DNA of 50,015 bases from Shackletoniella antarctica (GCA_003241845.1 QBMN01000017.1:1-50015), one strand, 5' to 3'. Counted from the stretch's first letter, positions 1-9,474 are shown. Numbers and translations: made by a program. The notes: generated by a model not told the origin, from the letters alone.

Positions 1-1
1 A

Positions 2-24
2 CCCCTCTCCCAGCGGGAGAGGGG
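2..24. repeat. Short GC-rich palindrome upstream of nrtB
   Basis: A perfect 10-bp stem (CCCCTCTCCC / GGGAGAGGGG) with a 3-nt loop. The window starts here, so it may lie in the nrtA-nrtB gap (inferred; nrtA is not visible). A sister hairpin of the same type (CCCCTTCTCCC...) lies at 18192-18216. No T-run follows, so I read it as a dispersed palindromic repeat rather than a terminator. Confidence 0.6.
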
Positions 25-115
25 AGCCGGAAAACCCACCCCTGCCCCTCCCGGTCGGGGATCATTAAGTCATTCGTTCCTTCTGCCTGCTGTACGCCCT
101 GGAGACCTACCGACC

Positions 116-961
116 ATGACAGCACCCCTCGATATTCGTCCAGCGCGATCGCGCTTTAACCTGCAAAAACTCAGCGGTCAGGCGTTGAACTGGCTCAAGG
201 GACTGATTCCGCCCCTGGCCGCCATCCTGATTTTTCTGGTGATCTGGCAGGTGATGACCATGGGGCCAGAGGCCAACCTGCCCACCCCAGTACGCACCGT
301 GCAAGACACCTGGGAACTGATCGTCAACCCCTTCTTTGACTACGGCGGCACCGACAGGGGGCTATTTTGGCAGGTGTGGAGCAGTCTGCAACGGGTGGCT
401 CTAGGCTTTACCCTGGCGGCGATCGTGGGTATTGGCCTGGGCATTTTGGTGGGCACCAGCTCGCTGATGTACAGCGCTCTCGATCCGCTGTTTCAAATTT
501 TGCGCACGGTGCCGCCCTTGGCCTGGCTGCCGATCTCTCTGGCGGCGTTTCAGCAGGCCAACCCCTCGGCTATTTTCGTGATTTTTATCACGGCGATTTG
601 GCCGATCATCATCAACACCACCGAGGGTGTGCGGCAGATTCCGCAAGACTACAACAACGTGGCGCGGGTGTTGCAGCTGTCTAAGTCGCAGTACTTCTTT
701 AAGATCTTGTTCCCGGCGACGGTGCCCTACATTTTCACCGGCCTGCGCATTGGCATTGGCCTATCTTGGCTGGCGATCGTGGCGGCGGAGATGCTGATTG
801 GCGGCGTGGGCATTGGCTTCTTTATCTGGGATGCCTGGAACAGCTCGCGCATTAGCGACATTATTATCGCCATTATCTATGTGGGCATTGTGGGTCTGCT
901 GCTCGACCGCCTGATTGTGTTTGTCAGCACCCTGGTGCTGCCCGAAGAGCAAAAGCAGTAG
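116..961 (+). CDS. nrtB: Nitrate ABC transporter permease NrtB
   Basis: Inner-membrane permease of the ATP-driven nitrate/nitrite (possibly cyanate or bicarbonate-family) importer. The 281-aa product has a short cytosolic N-terminus, a first membrane segment near residues 30-50 (ILIFLVIWQVM) and about five more. It has the binding-protein-dependent permease EAA-type loop near residues 190-215 (RVLQLSKSQYFFKILFPATVPYIF). Length and sequence style match NrtB/SsuC/TauC-type permeases. The following NrtC carries a solute-binding domain and NrtD follows, which makes nitrate the best substrate assignment. The ATG at 116 is preceded by GGAG. The NrtA binding protein would be expected just upstream, outside the window. 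Close relatives such as CmpB (bicarbonate) have the same architecture, so the substrate is inferred from family resemblance. Confidence 0.88.
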   Translation: MTAPLDIRPARSRFNLQKLSGQALNWLKGLIPPLAAILIFLVIWQVMTMGPEANLPTPVRTVQDTWELIVNPFFDYGGTDRGLFWQVWSSLQRVALGFTLAAIVGIGLGILVGTSSLMYSALDPLFQILRTVPPLAWLPISLAAFQQANPSAIFVIFITAIWPIIINTTEGVRQIPQDYNNVARVLQLSKSQYFFKILFPATVPYIFTGLRIGIGLSWLAIVAAEMLIGGVGIGFFIWDAWNSSRISDIIIAIIYVGIVGLLLDRLIVFVSTLVLPEEQKQ

Positions 962-1107
962 GGTGGGCACTGCCCACCATCTCGTCCCTGGTTCCCAAAA
1001 ATCGACTTGTGATTCTGCCAAAGGTGTGTGGTGGGCATTGCCCACCTACCCTCTGACCATCGGAACTGATAACGGCCTCTAGCGGTGCATCGCTGCGCGG
1101 ATGCACC
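962..1107. repeat. Cluster of three short palindromes between nrtB and nrtC
   Basis: Three hairpin-forming repeats sit in the 205-bp gap: GGTGGGCA-C-TGCCCACC (962-978), GGTGGGCA-T-TGCCCACC (1030-1046) and GGTGCATC...GATGCACC (1084-1107). The first two are near-identical copies of one palindrome. None has a T-run. They may attenuate or stabilise the nrtB-nrtC message, but their mixed families suggest they are mainly dispersed repeats collected in an intergenic gap. Confidence 0.6.
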
Positions 1108-1166
1108 CTACGCCTCCAAAAATTCTGGCTCGCCCGCTCGAACTGCACCTTCATTCCCTGCACACC

Positions 1167-3167
1167 ATGGCTGTATTTGTAGAAGTTGACCACGTTGATC
1201 GCGTCTTTAAGCTGCCCGATGGGGGCCAATACATTGCCCTGAAAAATATCGACCTGCAAATTCACAAGGGGGAGTTTGTCTCTCTGGTGGGCCACTCGGG
1301 CTGTGGCAAATCGACCCTGCTAAATATTCTCTCGGGGCTAGACCAGCCCAGCGCTGGGGGCATTGTGCTGGAAGGGCGGCAGGTGACGGAGCCGGGGCCA
1401 GACCGCATGGTGGTGTTCCAAAACTACTCGCTGCTGCCCTGGCTGACGGTGCGCGAAAACATTGCTCTGGCGGTGAACCGAGTGATGAAAAAGCACCCCC
1501 AGCCGGTGCGCGATCGCATGATCGACCACCACATTGAGATGGTGGGCCTGCAAAAGGCGGCCAACAAGCGCCCCGGCCAGATCTCGGGCGGCATGAAGCA
1601 GCGGGTGGCGATCGCCCGCGCTCTGGCCATTCGCCCCAAGCTGCTGCTGCTCGACGAGCCCTTTGGTGCCCTCGATGCCCTGACTCGCGGCGGTCTGCAA
1701 GAGCAGCTGATGAAAATCTGCCAAGAAAACGAAGTCACCTGCGTCATGGTCACCCACGATGTGGATGAGGCGCTGCTGCTGAGCGATCGCATTGTGCTGA
1801 TGACCAACGGCCCCGAGGCCCACGTCGGCCAGGTGGTAGATGTGCCTTTTCCTCGCCCCCGCGAGCGCATGGAGGTGGTCAAGCACCCCAACTACTACAG
1901 CCTGCGCAACGAGATTGTCTACTTCCTCAACCAGCAGAAGCGGGCCAAGCTGCACCGGGCCAAACCCGTGGTGGCCATGGCCGCCAACGGCCTGGAAAAG
2001 GTGAATCTGGAGCTGGGCTTTATTCCGCTGGTAGACTGTGCGCCCCTGGTGGTGGCCAAGGAGAAGGGCCTGTTTGAAGCCCACGGCCTCAGCAATGTCA
2101 CCCTGAACCGGGAGCCGAGCTGGAATGCGATCGCCGATGGTGTCGCCACCGGCCGCCTCGACGCCGCCATGATGGTGGCGGGCATGCCCCTGGGTATGAC
2201 CCTGGGCTACGGCAACCAGCGGCCCAAGCCGATGGTCAGCGCCCTCACCCTGAGCCGCAACGGCAACGCCATTACCTTTAGCAAGCGGCTGTTTGACGCC
2301 GGGGTGCGCACCCTGGGCGACTTTAAGGCCGCCCTCGACCGCCGCCCCGACCAGGTGCACACCCTGGCCGCCGTGCACCCCACCTCGATGCACAACCTGC
2401 TGCTGCGCTACTGGCTGGCCTCCGGCGGCATCGACCCCGATCGCGATGTTAGCGTCACGGTGATTCCGCCCGCGCAGATGGTGTCAAACCTGAAGACGGG
2501 CACCATCGACGGCTACTGCGTCGGCGAACCCTGGAACGCCCGCGCCGTGGCCGAAGGGCTGGGGGTGGTGATGGCCACCGACAACGACATCTGGCCCGGC
2601 CACATTGAGAAAGTGCTGGGCGTCACCGAGGCCTGGGCCGAGCAATATCCCAAAACCCACATTGCCCTGGTCAAGGCCCTGCTCGAAGCCTGCGAATACT
2701 GCGACGATCGCCGCAACCGCGAAGAGGTTGTTGAAATGCTAGCCAAGCCTGAGTATGTGGGGGCCGACGAAGCCCACATTCGCCCCGGCTTTCTCGACCC
2801 CTACGACCGAGGAGACGGCAGCAAGCCTGAAGAGGTGCATAACTACATTCAGTTTTTCACCGGCAAGGCCAACTACCCCGATGTGTCAGAAGCCGTGTGG
2901 ATGATGACCCAGATGGCCCGCTGGGGCATTACCCCCTTCCCGCGCAACTGGTTAGAAGTGGCCGAGCGGGTAAAGCGGGCCGATATCTTTGGTCAGGCCG
3001 CCCGCGAGCTGGGGCTGCTGGATATTGGCCGCGATCGCCACGCCATTCACCTGTTCGACGGCGTGGTGTTTGACCCCGACGAGCCGCTGACCTACCTCGA
3101 CAAGTTCACCATTAAGCGCGACCTGCGGATTGAAGAAGTGCCCATGGATGCCGCCAGCGTCCGGTAA
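1167..3167 (+). CDS. nrtC: Nitrate ABC transporter ATP-binding protein NrtC with fused solute-binding domain
   Basis: ATPase subunit of the nitrate importer. Residues 1-270 form an ABC domain: Walker [11 protein letters not shown]-loop [11 protein letters not shown], signature ISGGMKQR, Walker [13 protein letters not shown] and switch His VTHDVDEA. After a linker, residues 280 onward resemble NrtA/CmpA solute-binding proteins ([21 protein letters not shown], then [12 protein letters not shown]). In the family this C-terminal domain is regulatory, mediating ammonium/nitrate control of uptake. The ORF track begins at 1101, but ATG 1167 ([11 protein letters not shown]) starts the conserved ABC sequence; the upstream part is repeat-derived. 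The 666-aa length is typical of NrtC. CmpC is the main alternative. Confidence 0.9.
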   Translation: MAVFVEVDHVDRVFKLPDGGQYIALKNIDLQIHKGEFVSLVGHSGCGKSTLLNILSGLDQPSAGGIVLEGRQVTEPGPDRMVVFQNYSLLPWLTVRENIALAVNRVMKKHPQPVRDRMIDHHIEMVGLQKAANKRPGQISGGMKQRVAIARALAIRPKLLLLDEPFGALDALTRGGLQEQLMKICQENEVTCVMVTHDVDEALLLSDRIVLMTNGPEAHVGQVVDVPFPRPRERMEVVKHPNYYSLRNEIVYFLNQQKRAKLHRAKPVVAMAANGLEKVNLELGFIPLVDCAPLVVAKEKGLFEAHGLSNVTLNREPSWNAIADGVATGRLDAAMMVAGMPLGMTLGYGNQRPKPMVSALTLSRNGNAITFSKRLFDAGVRTLGDFKAALDRRPDQVHTLAAVHPTSMHNLLLRYWLASGGIDPDRDVSVTVIPPAQMVSNLKTGTIDGYCVGEPWNARAVAEGLGVVMATDNDIWPGHIEKVLGVTEAWAEQYPKTHIALVKALLEACEYCDDRRNREEVVEMLAKPEYVGADEAHIRPGFLDPYDRGDGSKPEEVHNYIQFFTGKANYPDVSEAVWMMTQMARWGITPFPRNWLEVAERVKRADIFGQAARELGLLDIGRDRHAIHLFDGVVFDPDEPLTYLDKFTIKRDLRIEEVPMDAASVR

Positions 3168-3180
3168 CCACCCACCGTGC

Positions 3181-3238
3181 GGGCGCACAGCAGTGCGCCC
3201 CAACCTGACTCACCGTACGGGCGCACAGCAGTGCGCCC
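3181..3238. repeat. Two copies of 20-bp REP-like palindrome between nrtC and nrtD
   Basis: GGGCGCACAGCAGTGCGCCC occurs at 3181-3200 and again at 3219-3238, each with the flank ACCGTRCG on the left and CAACCT on the right. Eight-bp arms flank a 4-nt loop. The same family recurs inside gltS (about 23906-24033), after the rhomboid gene (39711-39769) and inside the SAM-hydrolase gene (43231-43250). Confidence 0.85.
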
Positions 3239-3279
3239 CAACCTCAGCCCGATCTCTCACCCACTCACTCACCCCTCCC

Positions 3280-4119
3280 ATGCAAGTGCTCAACTCTCCT
3301 ACTCAATCCACCACCGATCGCCAAACCCAGGAACCCTTCCTGCTGATTGACAACCTCTCCAAGGTCTACCCCACCCCCACCGGCGACTTTGTCGTGCTCG
3401 ACGGCATCGACCTGGCGGTGAACGAAGGCGAGTTTGTCTGCGTCATTGGCCACTCGGGCTGCGGCAAATCGACCCTGCTCGACATGGTGGCCGGGTTTCG
3501 CCAGCCCACCCAGGGCGAGGTGCGCCTGCAATCTCAAACCATCCAGGAACCCGGCCCCGATCGCATGGTGGTGTTTCAAAACTATTCGCTGCTGCCCTGG
3601 CTCACCGCCTACGAGAATATTTACCTGGGGGTAAAGTCGGTGTTCCCCAATAAACCCGAGGCGGCAAAAAAGCACATCGTTATGGAGCACCTGGAAATGG
3701 TGGGCCTGGCCGATGTGGCCAATAAAAAGCCCAGCGCCCTCTCCGGCGGCATGAAGCAGCGGGTCTGCATTGCCCGCGCCCTGGCCCTGCGCCCCAAGGT
3801 GCTGATTCTCGACGAGCCCTTTGGTGCCCTCGACCCGATCACCCGTGAAGAGCTGCAAGAAGAGCTGCTAAAAATCTGGCAAGACAATCAGATCACCGTG
3901 CTGATGATCACCCACGACATCGACGAGGCGCTGTTTTTGAGCGATCGCGTGGTGATGATGACCAACGGCCCCGCCGCCAAGATTGGCGAGGTAATGACCG
4001 TGCCCTTTGCTCGGCCGCGCGATCGCGCCCGCATGATGGAAGACCCCAAATTCTACGAACTGCGCAACGAAGCCCTCGACTTCCTCTACCACCGCTACGC
4101 CCACGACGACACCGAGTAG
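3280..4119 (+). CDS. nrtD: Nitrate ABC transporter ATP-binding protein NrtD
   Basis: Second ATPase of the nitrate importer, which works as a heterodimer with NrtC in the family. The 279-aa product has Walker [11 protein letters not shown]-loop [11 protein letters not shown], signature LSGGMKQR, Walker [13 protein letters not shown] and the H-loop ITHDIDEA. It lacks the C-terminal solute-binding domain of NrtC, as expected. The ORF track starts at 3130 inside nrtC, but those residues translate the REP-like repeat (GRTAVRP, GAQQCAPT). ATG 3280 (MQVLNSPTQS) is the first start beyond the repeats. The gene is followed by a strong hairpin terminator, ending the operon. Confidence 0.9.
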   Translation: MQVLNSPTQSTTDRQTQEPFLLIDNLSKVYPTPTGDFVVLDGIDLAVNEGEFVCVIGHSGCGKSTLLDMVAGFRQPTQGEVRLQSQTIQEPGPDRMVVFQNYSLLPWLTAYENIYLGVKSVFPNKPEAAKKHIVMEHLEMVGLADVANKKPSALSGGMKQRVCIARALALRPKVLILDEPFGALDPITREELQEELLKIWQDNQITVLMITHDIDEALFLSDRVVMMTNGPAAKIGEVMTVPFARPRDRARMMEDPKFYELRNEALDFLYHRYAHDDTE

Positions 4120-4167
4120 GGGTTGGCTCACCCCCGCAACACCGCAACCTTGCACAATCAGACCCCA

Positions 4168-4197
4168 GGCTGGCGAAGTGTTTCGCCAGCCTTATTT
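4168..4197 (+). terminator. Rho-independent terminator of nrtBCD
   Basis: A perfect 10-bp stem GGCTGGCGAA / TTCGCCAGCC with a 4-nt loop, followed by TTATTT, lies 49 bp past the nrtD stop codon. Confidence 0.75.
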
Positions 4198-4279
4198 GTA
4201 GCGGCGCTAGGCGCGCTCTTCAGGTGGCGCTAGACTTGACTTAATCAGACCTAAACTCGGGATCGGCCTCGCCCTCGCC

Positions 4280-4867
4280 ATGGTTCAACTCAAGCAACGG
4301 TTCCAAAGCTTTGAAGAGTACCTGGCCTACGACGACGGCACGGAGAATCTATACGAGCTATTTAATGGGGAACTGATCGAGGTGCCGCCAGAGTCTGGGT
4401 TCAATGTTGAGACCGCAAACTTCCTCTTTGCCATGCTGTTGCCCATAGTTGGCCATCGCTGCATCAGAGGGCACGGCCTAGAACTCGAGGTGCGGGGCGA
4501 GCCACGCAACCGCTATCCTGACCTCACAGTGATTCACGAAGATCAGATTGAGCCGCTGAGGCGACGCAACACGCTGCGGATTTCAATGGGGCCGCCGATG
4601 CTAGTAGTTGAGATTGTTAGCCCTGGGGAAGTACAGCGCAACCGAGACTACGTGGCCAAGCGCAGCCAGTATCAAGACTTGGGCATTGCTGAATATTGGA
4701 TTGTCGATCCGCAAAAAGCCACTGTTCTGGTGCTAGAGCTGAGGGAGGGGGGCTATGGCGAAGCTGCGACGTTTAGGGGTGAGGAGAAGCTGCGATCGCT
4801 CCAGTTAGGCCCGCTGAAGGTGACGGCTCAGGCGTTGTTTGATGCCGCTAGTTCCCAAACAGAATAA
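4280..4867 (+). CDS. Uma2 family (DUF820) endonuclease-fold protein
   Basis: 195-aa protein of the Uma2 family, a restriction-endonuclease-fold group (PD-(D/E)xK type) greatly expanded in cyanobacteria, with largely unknown function. Visible family marks are the N-terminal FEEYLAYDDGTENLYELFNGELIEVPP, the catalytic-type RYPDLTVI (Asp) and LVVEIVSPG (Glu), and IAEYWIVDPQ. It stands alone after the nrt terminator. ATG 4280 is the first start in frame and fits the usual N-terminus. A second, diverged Uma2 gene lies at 7399-7962. Confidence 0.88.
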   Translation: MVQLKQRFQSFEEYLAYDDGTENLYELFNGELIEVPPESGFNVETANFLFAMLLPIVGHRCIRGHGLELEVRGEPRNRYPDLTVIHEDQIEPLRRRNTLRISMGPPMLVVEIVSPGEVQRNRDYVAKRSQYQDLGIAEYWIVDPQKATVLVLELREGGYGEAATFRGEEKLRSLQLGPLKVTAQALFDAASSQTE

Positions 4868-4895
4868 GCAGTCAGGAGCGAGCAAAATCGCCTAC

Positions 4896-5111
4896 CTATG
4901 GGCGACTGGCTGCCTCTTGAGCAACGGAATAATTCATGACGTAGGGATTATCAACCCGCTTAGACGCGTCTAAAATTTCAATTCCAATTAATTTACCCGC
5001 CGGGCCGTAGTCCATAATAATTCCCTCGACTTCCTCATCGCTCTCATCAATTTCAGAGTCATCTAGGATGATTCTCAAGATATCAACGCTGGGGTCATAG
5101 GTAATATTCAT
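4896..5111 (-). CDS. DUF2283 family small protein
   Basis: 71-aa acidic protein (MNITYDPSVDILRIIL...) matching the DUF2283 pattern: an N-terminal YDPSVDxLRI strand, an acidic middle and GKLIGIEILDAS. ATG 5111 is preferred over 5123 because GGAG sits 7 nt before it and the longer start would lie on the ribosome site. It begins 2 bp after the stop of the DUF4258 gene, so the two are translated together. The DUF4258/DUF2283 pairing resembles a toxin-antitoxin layout. That is inference from gene size and arrangement, with DUF2283 as the possible antitoxin. Confidence 0.8.
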   Translation of the reverse strand: MNITYDPSVDILRIILDDSEIDESDEEVEGIIMDYGPAGKLIGIEILDASKRVDNPYVMNYSVAQEAASRP

Positions 5112-5113
5112 GG

Positions 5114-5371
5114 CTATCTCCAATATTTTTGAACTTTGCTGGTTCGATAGACGGTGACTAGCACTGGTGGATTTTCTTCGTCCACAATGAGTCGCAGCAG
5201 GTATTGTTTACCACCCATATCGACAATAGATTGATAGATTTTACGGCCCGGTCTCGCCGAGATGATTTGCTGAGGACTATTAAGCACTTGCTGGATATCC
5301 TCTATCCGGATATTTCTTCTATTAATTTCAATGGCGGCATGGTTGGAGATGATGAAGTCCACCTTACTCAT
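5114..5371 (-). CDS. DUF4258 family protein, possible toxin-like partner
   Basis: 85-aa basic protein starting MSKVDFIISNHAAIEINRRNI. It has the DUF4258 hallmarks: an early His in an SNHAxxEIxRR helix, an IEDIQQVLNSP segment, and a C-terminal LLRLIVDEENPPVLVTVYRTSK strand pair, reminiscent of small RelE/BrnT-type folds (inferred). The ORF track extends upstream to 5581, but that part is out of frame within sdhA. ATG 5371 lies 10 bp after the sdhA stop, so this gene and the DUF2283 gene appear to be carried on the sdhA transcript. Confidence 0.78.
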   Translation of the reverse strand: MSKVDFIISNHAAIEINRRNIRIEDIQQVLNSPQQIISARPGRKIYQSIVDMGGKQYLLRLIVDEENPPVLVTVYRTSKVQKYWR

Positions 5372-5381
5372 CCTACTGAAC

Positions 5382-7292
5382 TTATTTATAGCTGCGCTGG
5401 GTGAGCTGCACATTTTCAAAGTCGAGATCTTCGCGGTGCAGCTGGGGCGATCGCCCTTCCCCTGCATACTCCCACGCCGCCACAAAGGCATAGTGCTCGT
5501 CGTCGCGCTTGGCCTCGCCGTCGGGGGTTTGATACTCTTCGCGAAAGTGCCCCCCGCAAGACTCTTCCCGTTGCAGAGCATCGCGGGCCATCAGCTCGGC
5601 CAGCTCCATAAAGTCGGCGACGCGCCCGGCAAACTCCAGGTTTTTGTTGAGGGTATTGGCCTCGCCGGGGAGTTTGAGATTTTGCCAAAACTCGGCCCGC
5701 AGGTCTTGAATCTGGGCGATCGCACTCTCTAGCCCATCGCGATCGCGCGCCATGCCCACGTTATCCCACACAATGCGGCCCAGCTCGCGGTGAAACTCCA
5801 TCACGGTTTTGTTGCCGCCAATGCTCAGCAGCTTGGCAATGCGGGCCTTGGCGCTGGCCTCGGCTTCCCCAAAGGCATCGTCATCGGTGGTCACAGTCGG
5901 CAACGACTGCCCCGCAATGTAGTCGCCCAGGGTGTAGGGAATCACAAAGTAGCCATCCGCCAAGCCCTGCATCAGCGCACTGGCCCCCAGCCGGTTTGCC
6001 CCATGGTCAGAGAAATTCGCCTCACCCAGCACAAACAGACCGGGGATCGTGCTCATCAGGTGATAGTCAACCCACAGCCCGCCCATGGTGTAGTGGACGG
6101 CGGGGTAAATCCGCATCGGCGTCTCGTAGGGGTTTTCGCCCGAGATCCGCTGATACATGTCAAACAGGTTGCCGTAGCGGGCGGCGATGGTGGTTTGGCC
6201 CTGGCTATTAATGGCATCGCGAAAATCTAAATACACCGCCAGCCCGGTGTCACCCACGCCGCGCCCTTCATCGGTCATCGCCTTAGAGTTGCGCGAGGCC
6301 ACGTCGCGGGGCACCAGGTTGCCAAAGGTGGGGTAGCGGGTCTCCAGGTAATAGTCGCGATCGCCATCGGGAATGTCATCGGGATGCCGGGTATCCCCAG
6401 CCGCCCGCGGCACCCACACCCGCCCGTCGTTGCGCAGCCCCTCGCTCATCAAGGTGAGTTTAGATTGATAATCGCCCGACACCGGAATGCAGGTAGGGTG
6501 AATCTGCGTATAGCAGGGGTTGGCAAAGTAGGCCCCCCGCTTGTGGCAGCGCCAGGCCGCCGTCACGTTGGAGTTTTTCGCGTTGGTCGAGAGGTAATAG
6601 ACATTGCCATAGCCCCCCGTGCACAGCAGCACCGCATCCCCGACGTAGCGCTCCAGCTCCCCCGTCACCAGGTTGCGGATGACGATGCCCCGCGCCTTGT
6701 CATCTACCACCACCAGCTCCAGCATTTCGCGGCGAGAGTAGACCTCGATTTTGCCCGCCTGCACCATGCGCATCATGGCGCTGTAGGCCCCCAGCAAGAG
6801 CTGCTGCCCGGTCTGCCCCTGGGCATAGAACGTACGCGACACCTGCGCTCCGCCAAAGGAACGGTTGTCGAGCAGCCCGCCGTATTCTCTGGCGAAGGGC
6901 ACCCCCTGGGCCACGCACTGGTCAATAATGCCGCTGCTGATCTCCGCCAGACGATGCACGTTGGCCTCGCGAGAGCGGTAGTCGCCCCCCTTAATCGTGT
7001 CGTAGAACAGCCGCCACACGCTGTCGCCGTCGTTGGGGTAGTTTTTGGTAGCGTTGATGCCCCCCTGGGCGGCAATGCTGTGGGCGCGCCGGGGCGAGTC
7101 TTGAATGCAGAAGCTTTTGACGTTGTAGCCCAGCTCGGCCAGGGTCGCCGCCGCTGAGGCCCCCGCCAGCCCCGTGCCGACCACTAGAACGGTGCGCTTG
7201 GCCTTGTTCTTGGGGCTGACCAGGCGACAGTGGTCCTTAAAGTCGCTCCATTTTTGGTTCAGCGGGCCAGCGGGAATGCGGGGATCGAGCAT
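5382..7292 (-). CDS. sdhA: Succinate dehydrogenase / fumarate reductase flavoprotein subunit
   Basis: Catalytic FAD subunit of the membrane-associated succinate:quinone oxidoreductase (TCA cycle and, in cyanobacteria, respiratory electron input at thylakoids). The 636-aa product shows the N-terminal dinucleotide fold [21 protein letters not shown], the covalent-FAD histidine motif [13 protein letters not shown], a substrate-site HPT ([11 protein letters not shown]) and the late [20 protein letters not shown] 7292 ([13 protein letters not shown]) is the natural start. No SdhB or membrane-anchor gene is adjacent, as is common in cyanobacteria where sdh genes are scattered. A degraded copy of its first 28 codons lies at 8085-8168. 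The flavoprotein length and N-terminal extension resemble the Bacteroides/epsilon-type FrdA/SdhA branch. Confidence 0.93.
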   Translation of the reverse strand: MLDPRIPAGPLNQKWSDFKDHCRLVSPKNKAKRTVLVVGTGLAGASAAATLAELGYNVKSFCIQDSPRRAHSIAAQGGINATKNYPNDGDSVWRLFYDTIKGGDYRSREANVHRLAEISSGIIDQCVAQGVPFAREYGGLLDNRSFGGAQVSRTFYAQGQTGQQLLLGAYSAMMRMVQAGKIEVYSRREMLELVVVDDKARGIVIRNLVTGELERYVGDAVLLCTGGYGNVYYLSTNAKNSNVTAAWRCHKRGAYFANPCYTQIHPTCIPVSGDYQSKLTLMSEGLRNDGRVWVPRAAGDTRHPDDIPDGDRDYYLETRYPTFGNLVPRDVASRNSKAMTDEGRGVGDTGLAVYLDFRDAINSQGQTTIAARYGNLFDMYQRISGENPYETPMRIYPAVHYTMGGLWVDYHLMSTIPGLFVLGEANFSDHGANRLGASALMQGLADGYFVIPYTLGDYIAGQSLPTVTTDDDAFGEAEASAKARIAKLLSIGGNKTVMEFHRELGRIVWDNVGMARDRDGLESAIAQIQDLRAEFWQNLKLPGEANTLNKNLEFAGRVADFMELAELMARDALQREESCGGHFREEYQTPDGEAKRDDEHYAFVAAWEYAGEGRSPQLHREDLDFENVQLTQRSYK

Positions 7293-7398
7293 AGGGAAAG
7301 AGGGAACAGGTGGGTTGAGTGAGGGAGATGGGGGAAGAGGGAGTGATTAGAATTTTATGACTGGTTGGAAGTCTTGGGTTAGGTGAAGTAAGGGGAGG

Positions 7399-7962
7399 TT
7401 ACTCAAGCAACCAGGCGAAGACTGCCCCTACGGTGAGGCTAAGTTCGTTTGCAAAGGCAGGAACCGGCAGAGATTGGTCGGGTTCGTCGAAGACTTCGGG
7501 CTGCTGCTTGGGAAGGTAAACAAAGATAGTCTGCTCGTCAGGATCGATCAGCCACCCTATGAGGGTGCCGTGATTGAGGCAGTGCAGAATATTTTTAGTG
7601 ACCTTGGTTTGGTTTTGGTCGGGCGAGAGAATTTCAATTGTCCAGTCTGGAGGAAGAGGGAAACTATTCGCAATTTCGCCATTCTCATCCCGTGGAATTC
7701 TGCTCTGGGTAAATACAGAGACATCAGGAACGGTCGAGCGGCCACCAAATGTGCAGCGAAGTTCTGAAAAGGCTTTACCGACTTTATGGGGCTTGAGGGC
7801 GCTATTCACAGTCGCCGATAACTCAGTCTGAATGGTGCTGTGTTTCCCTTGAGGCATGGGTTTTTGAATGATGTGCCCGTCAATGTACTCGTTAGCAGGT
7901 TTAGTCTCTGGCAAATCCAGAAACTCTTCCAGGGTCATTAGCTTGGGCGGGGACTGTACCAT
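7399..7962 (-). CDS. Uma2 family (DUF820) endonuclease-fold protein
   Basis: 187-aa member of the Uma2 family starting MVQSPPKLMTLEEFLDLPETKPANEYIDGHIIQKPMP. Family marks are STVPDVSVF, the WTIEILSPDQ strand and LIGWLIDPDEQTIFVY. The ORF track begins at 8127, but those 55 extra residues come from rearranged DNA (a broken sdhA start fused to a Uma2-like scrap). ATG 7962 is where homology begins. It is divergent in sequence from the Uma2 gene at 4280. The in-vivo function of the family is not established. Confidence 0.85.
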   Translation of the reverse strand: MVQSPPKLMTLEEFLDLPETKPANEYIDGHIIQKPMPQGKHSTIQTELSATVNSALKPHKVGKAFSELRCTFGGRSTVPDVSVFTQSRIPRDENGEIANSFPLPPDWTIEILSPDQNQTKVTKNILHCLNHGTLIGWLIDPDEQTIFVYLPKQQPEVFDEPDQSLPVPAFANELSLTVGAVFAWLLE

Positions 7963-8084
7963 TGCAGAGGTTGATCGAAAAGACTGCCGCTTCCTTAAGC
8001 ATAACGGGGCGGCTACACCGTGATGCTGCTCAGGAGCAGGAGAGTACTTCGCTAAAGAGGGTAATAACTCAGTCTGAATGATTT

Positions 8085-8168
8085 TTGGGGCTGACCAGGC
8101 GACAGTGGTCTTTAAAAGTCGCTCCATTTTTGTTTTAGCGGGCCAGCGGGAATGCGAGGATCGAGCAT
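8085..8168 (-). pseudogene. Degenerate duplicate of the sdhA 5' end
   Basis: These 84 bp align to the first 28 codons of sdhA (7209-7292) with only about five substitutions and one extra A that shifts the frame (TTTAAAAGTC versus CTTAAAGTC). The copy keeps the ATG (8168) and the segment GCGGGCCAGCGGGAATGCG. Just downstream on the same strand it runs into a scrap, ATAACTCAGTCTGAATG (8064-8080), that also occurs inside the Uma2 gene (7818-7834). This points to a local duplication of the uma2-sdhA border followed by deletion. Confidence 0.85.
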
Positions 8169-8230
8169 GGGTCAGGCAAATGAAGCAACGGGTGTGACCT
8201 TATTTTAGACCTGGTATCCCGTTCACGCTG

Positions 8231-8959
8231 TTAGCTATGCCCTGAAGAATAGGTCTGTTGATAGGTCTGAATGGCCGCCTCAACGTTGCGCTGCCGATCG
8301 CCCCTTTGCCGATCGCCATAGGCGGCGGCCAGGTGGTGAGACACCATCGCCCATGCGGTCGGCAACCTATGGTGAGAAATAGCGCCCAAGGCCTGCTCGT
8401 AGGTGGCGATCGCACGGTCAAGATTGTCAGCCGGGTCGCCGTAGATGCGATCGCGATAGGCCGCCGCCAGCCCGGTTAGGGTGACAGACCGGGTAGTGGG
8501 CGAGGGCACCGCCAGCGCCTGCTGGTAGAGCTTAATCGCCTGCTCTAGGTTATCGGCAGGGTCGCCCGTGGGGCGGTGGCGGTAGGCGGTGGCCAGGTTG
8601 TTGAGGGTGGTGGCCCAGTCTACGGGGCTAGTGGTCGATGACAGCTCACTTAGCACCCAGTTATAGACCGCCATCGCGAGTTCAGTCTGGGCGGCCCCGT
8701 GGCCCAGGTCACCCTGCTGCATGGCATTGCCAAAGGTCGCCATCACCCGCAGGGCCAGGGGGCGCGCGGTGGGGTCGGCGTGGCTGGCCAGCCAGCGAGT
8801 CGCCGCCAAGGGCAGGGCCGTGGCTAAAGCCTCGATCGTCACCCCATGGTGGGCCTGTAGCCATTGGTGCAGCGGTGCGGCGTCTTCTGCGTGCTGGGCA
8901 ATGAGGTGCCAGAGCGCTATCAAATACTCGGCGTGGCGATCGCGAGAGGCTGTAATCAT
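8231..8959 (-). CDS. Short tetratricopeptide-repeat protein
   Basis: 242-aa protein. The N-terminal 110 residues are helical and unassigned. Residues about 115-235 contain three cyanobacterial-type TPR units of the form LATAYRxRxxGDPADNLxxAIxxYxQAL. In related proteins such repeats often precede a CHAT protease domain or an NB-ARC module. Here the reading frame ends 14 residues after the third repeat (QTYQQTYSSGHS), so it may be a stand-alone scaffold or a truncated member. Function is unknown; a protein-binding role is inferred from TPRs. The start ATG 8959 is the only early one. Confidence 0.7.
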   Translation of the reverse strand: MITASRDRHAEYLIALWHLIAQHAEDAAPLHQWLQAHHGVTIEALATALPLAATRWLASHADPTARPLALRVMATFGNAMQQGDLGHGAAQTELAMAVYNWVLSELSSTTSPVDWATTLNNLATAYRHRPTGDPADNLEQAIKLYQQALAVPSPTTRSVTLTGLAAAYRDRIYGDPADNLDRAIATYEQALGAISHHRLPTAWAMVSHHLAAAYGDRQRGDRQRNVEAAIQTYQQTYSSGHS

Positions 8960-9474
8960 TAGAAGAACCTCAGAACTGTGATGAAGTTAACTCCAGCTAA
9001 AGCACAACGGGATCCTAAGTCTGTAGGTCAGCTTCTAAACCGCTCCATGCCGAACCACGCCCCAGCTACCCATTAGGGCAGCCGTAGCCCATTTAACCAT
9101 CAAGACTAGAGAGATCTTTCTAGGACGATTCAGCAAGTGGATGAGCTGCGGGGCGATCGCGGCAGCCCTGGCGATGTGGCCGCTGCTGCTGAGAGGCTGC
9201 TTTAAACAGGAGCGGCTAGAGCTTTTGTCACCGGCTAATTTCCTCTGCTCCCTGAACCGGGGCACCGCTGATATGGTGCTGGCAAAATAGCTAAGGGATC
9301 AGCAGTTAAATAACATCCCAGCGTCATTCCCGCGCAGAGCCTGCCCCCGCGAAGGCGTGGGGCGGGAATCCTAACGGGTCTTCTGCTAACGTCGGTATCT
9401 TATTTCAACACCAGCCCCTCAGGACAGGGGACGATCTAAGCCCCCTTGAGGAAGAAGGGCAGTTTTTCCTCGGT

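Noticed and set aside
1338-2393. 351-aa - strand ORF
   Set aside because: Antisense shadow of nrtC, rich in His/Gln/Gly as expected from reverse-complemented codons.
3130-3279. N-terminal extension of NrtD
   Set aside because: It translates REP-like repeat DNA, so the start at 3280 is used.
9035-9265. 76-aa ORF on the - strand
   Set aside because: No recognisable domain, no ribosome site, and it lies in repeat-rich DNA.
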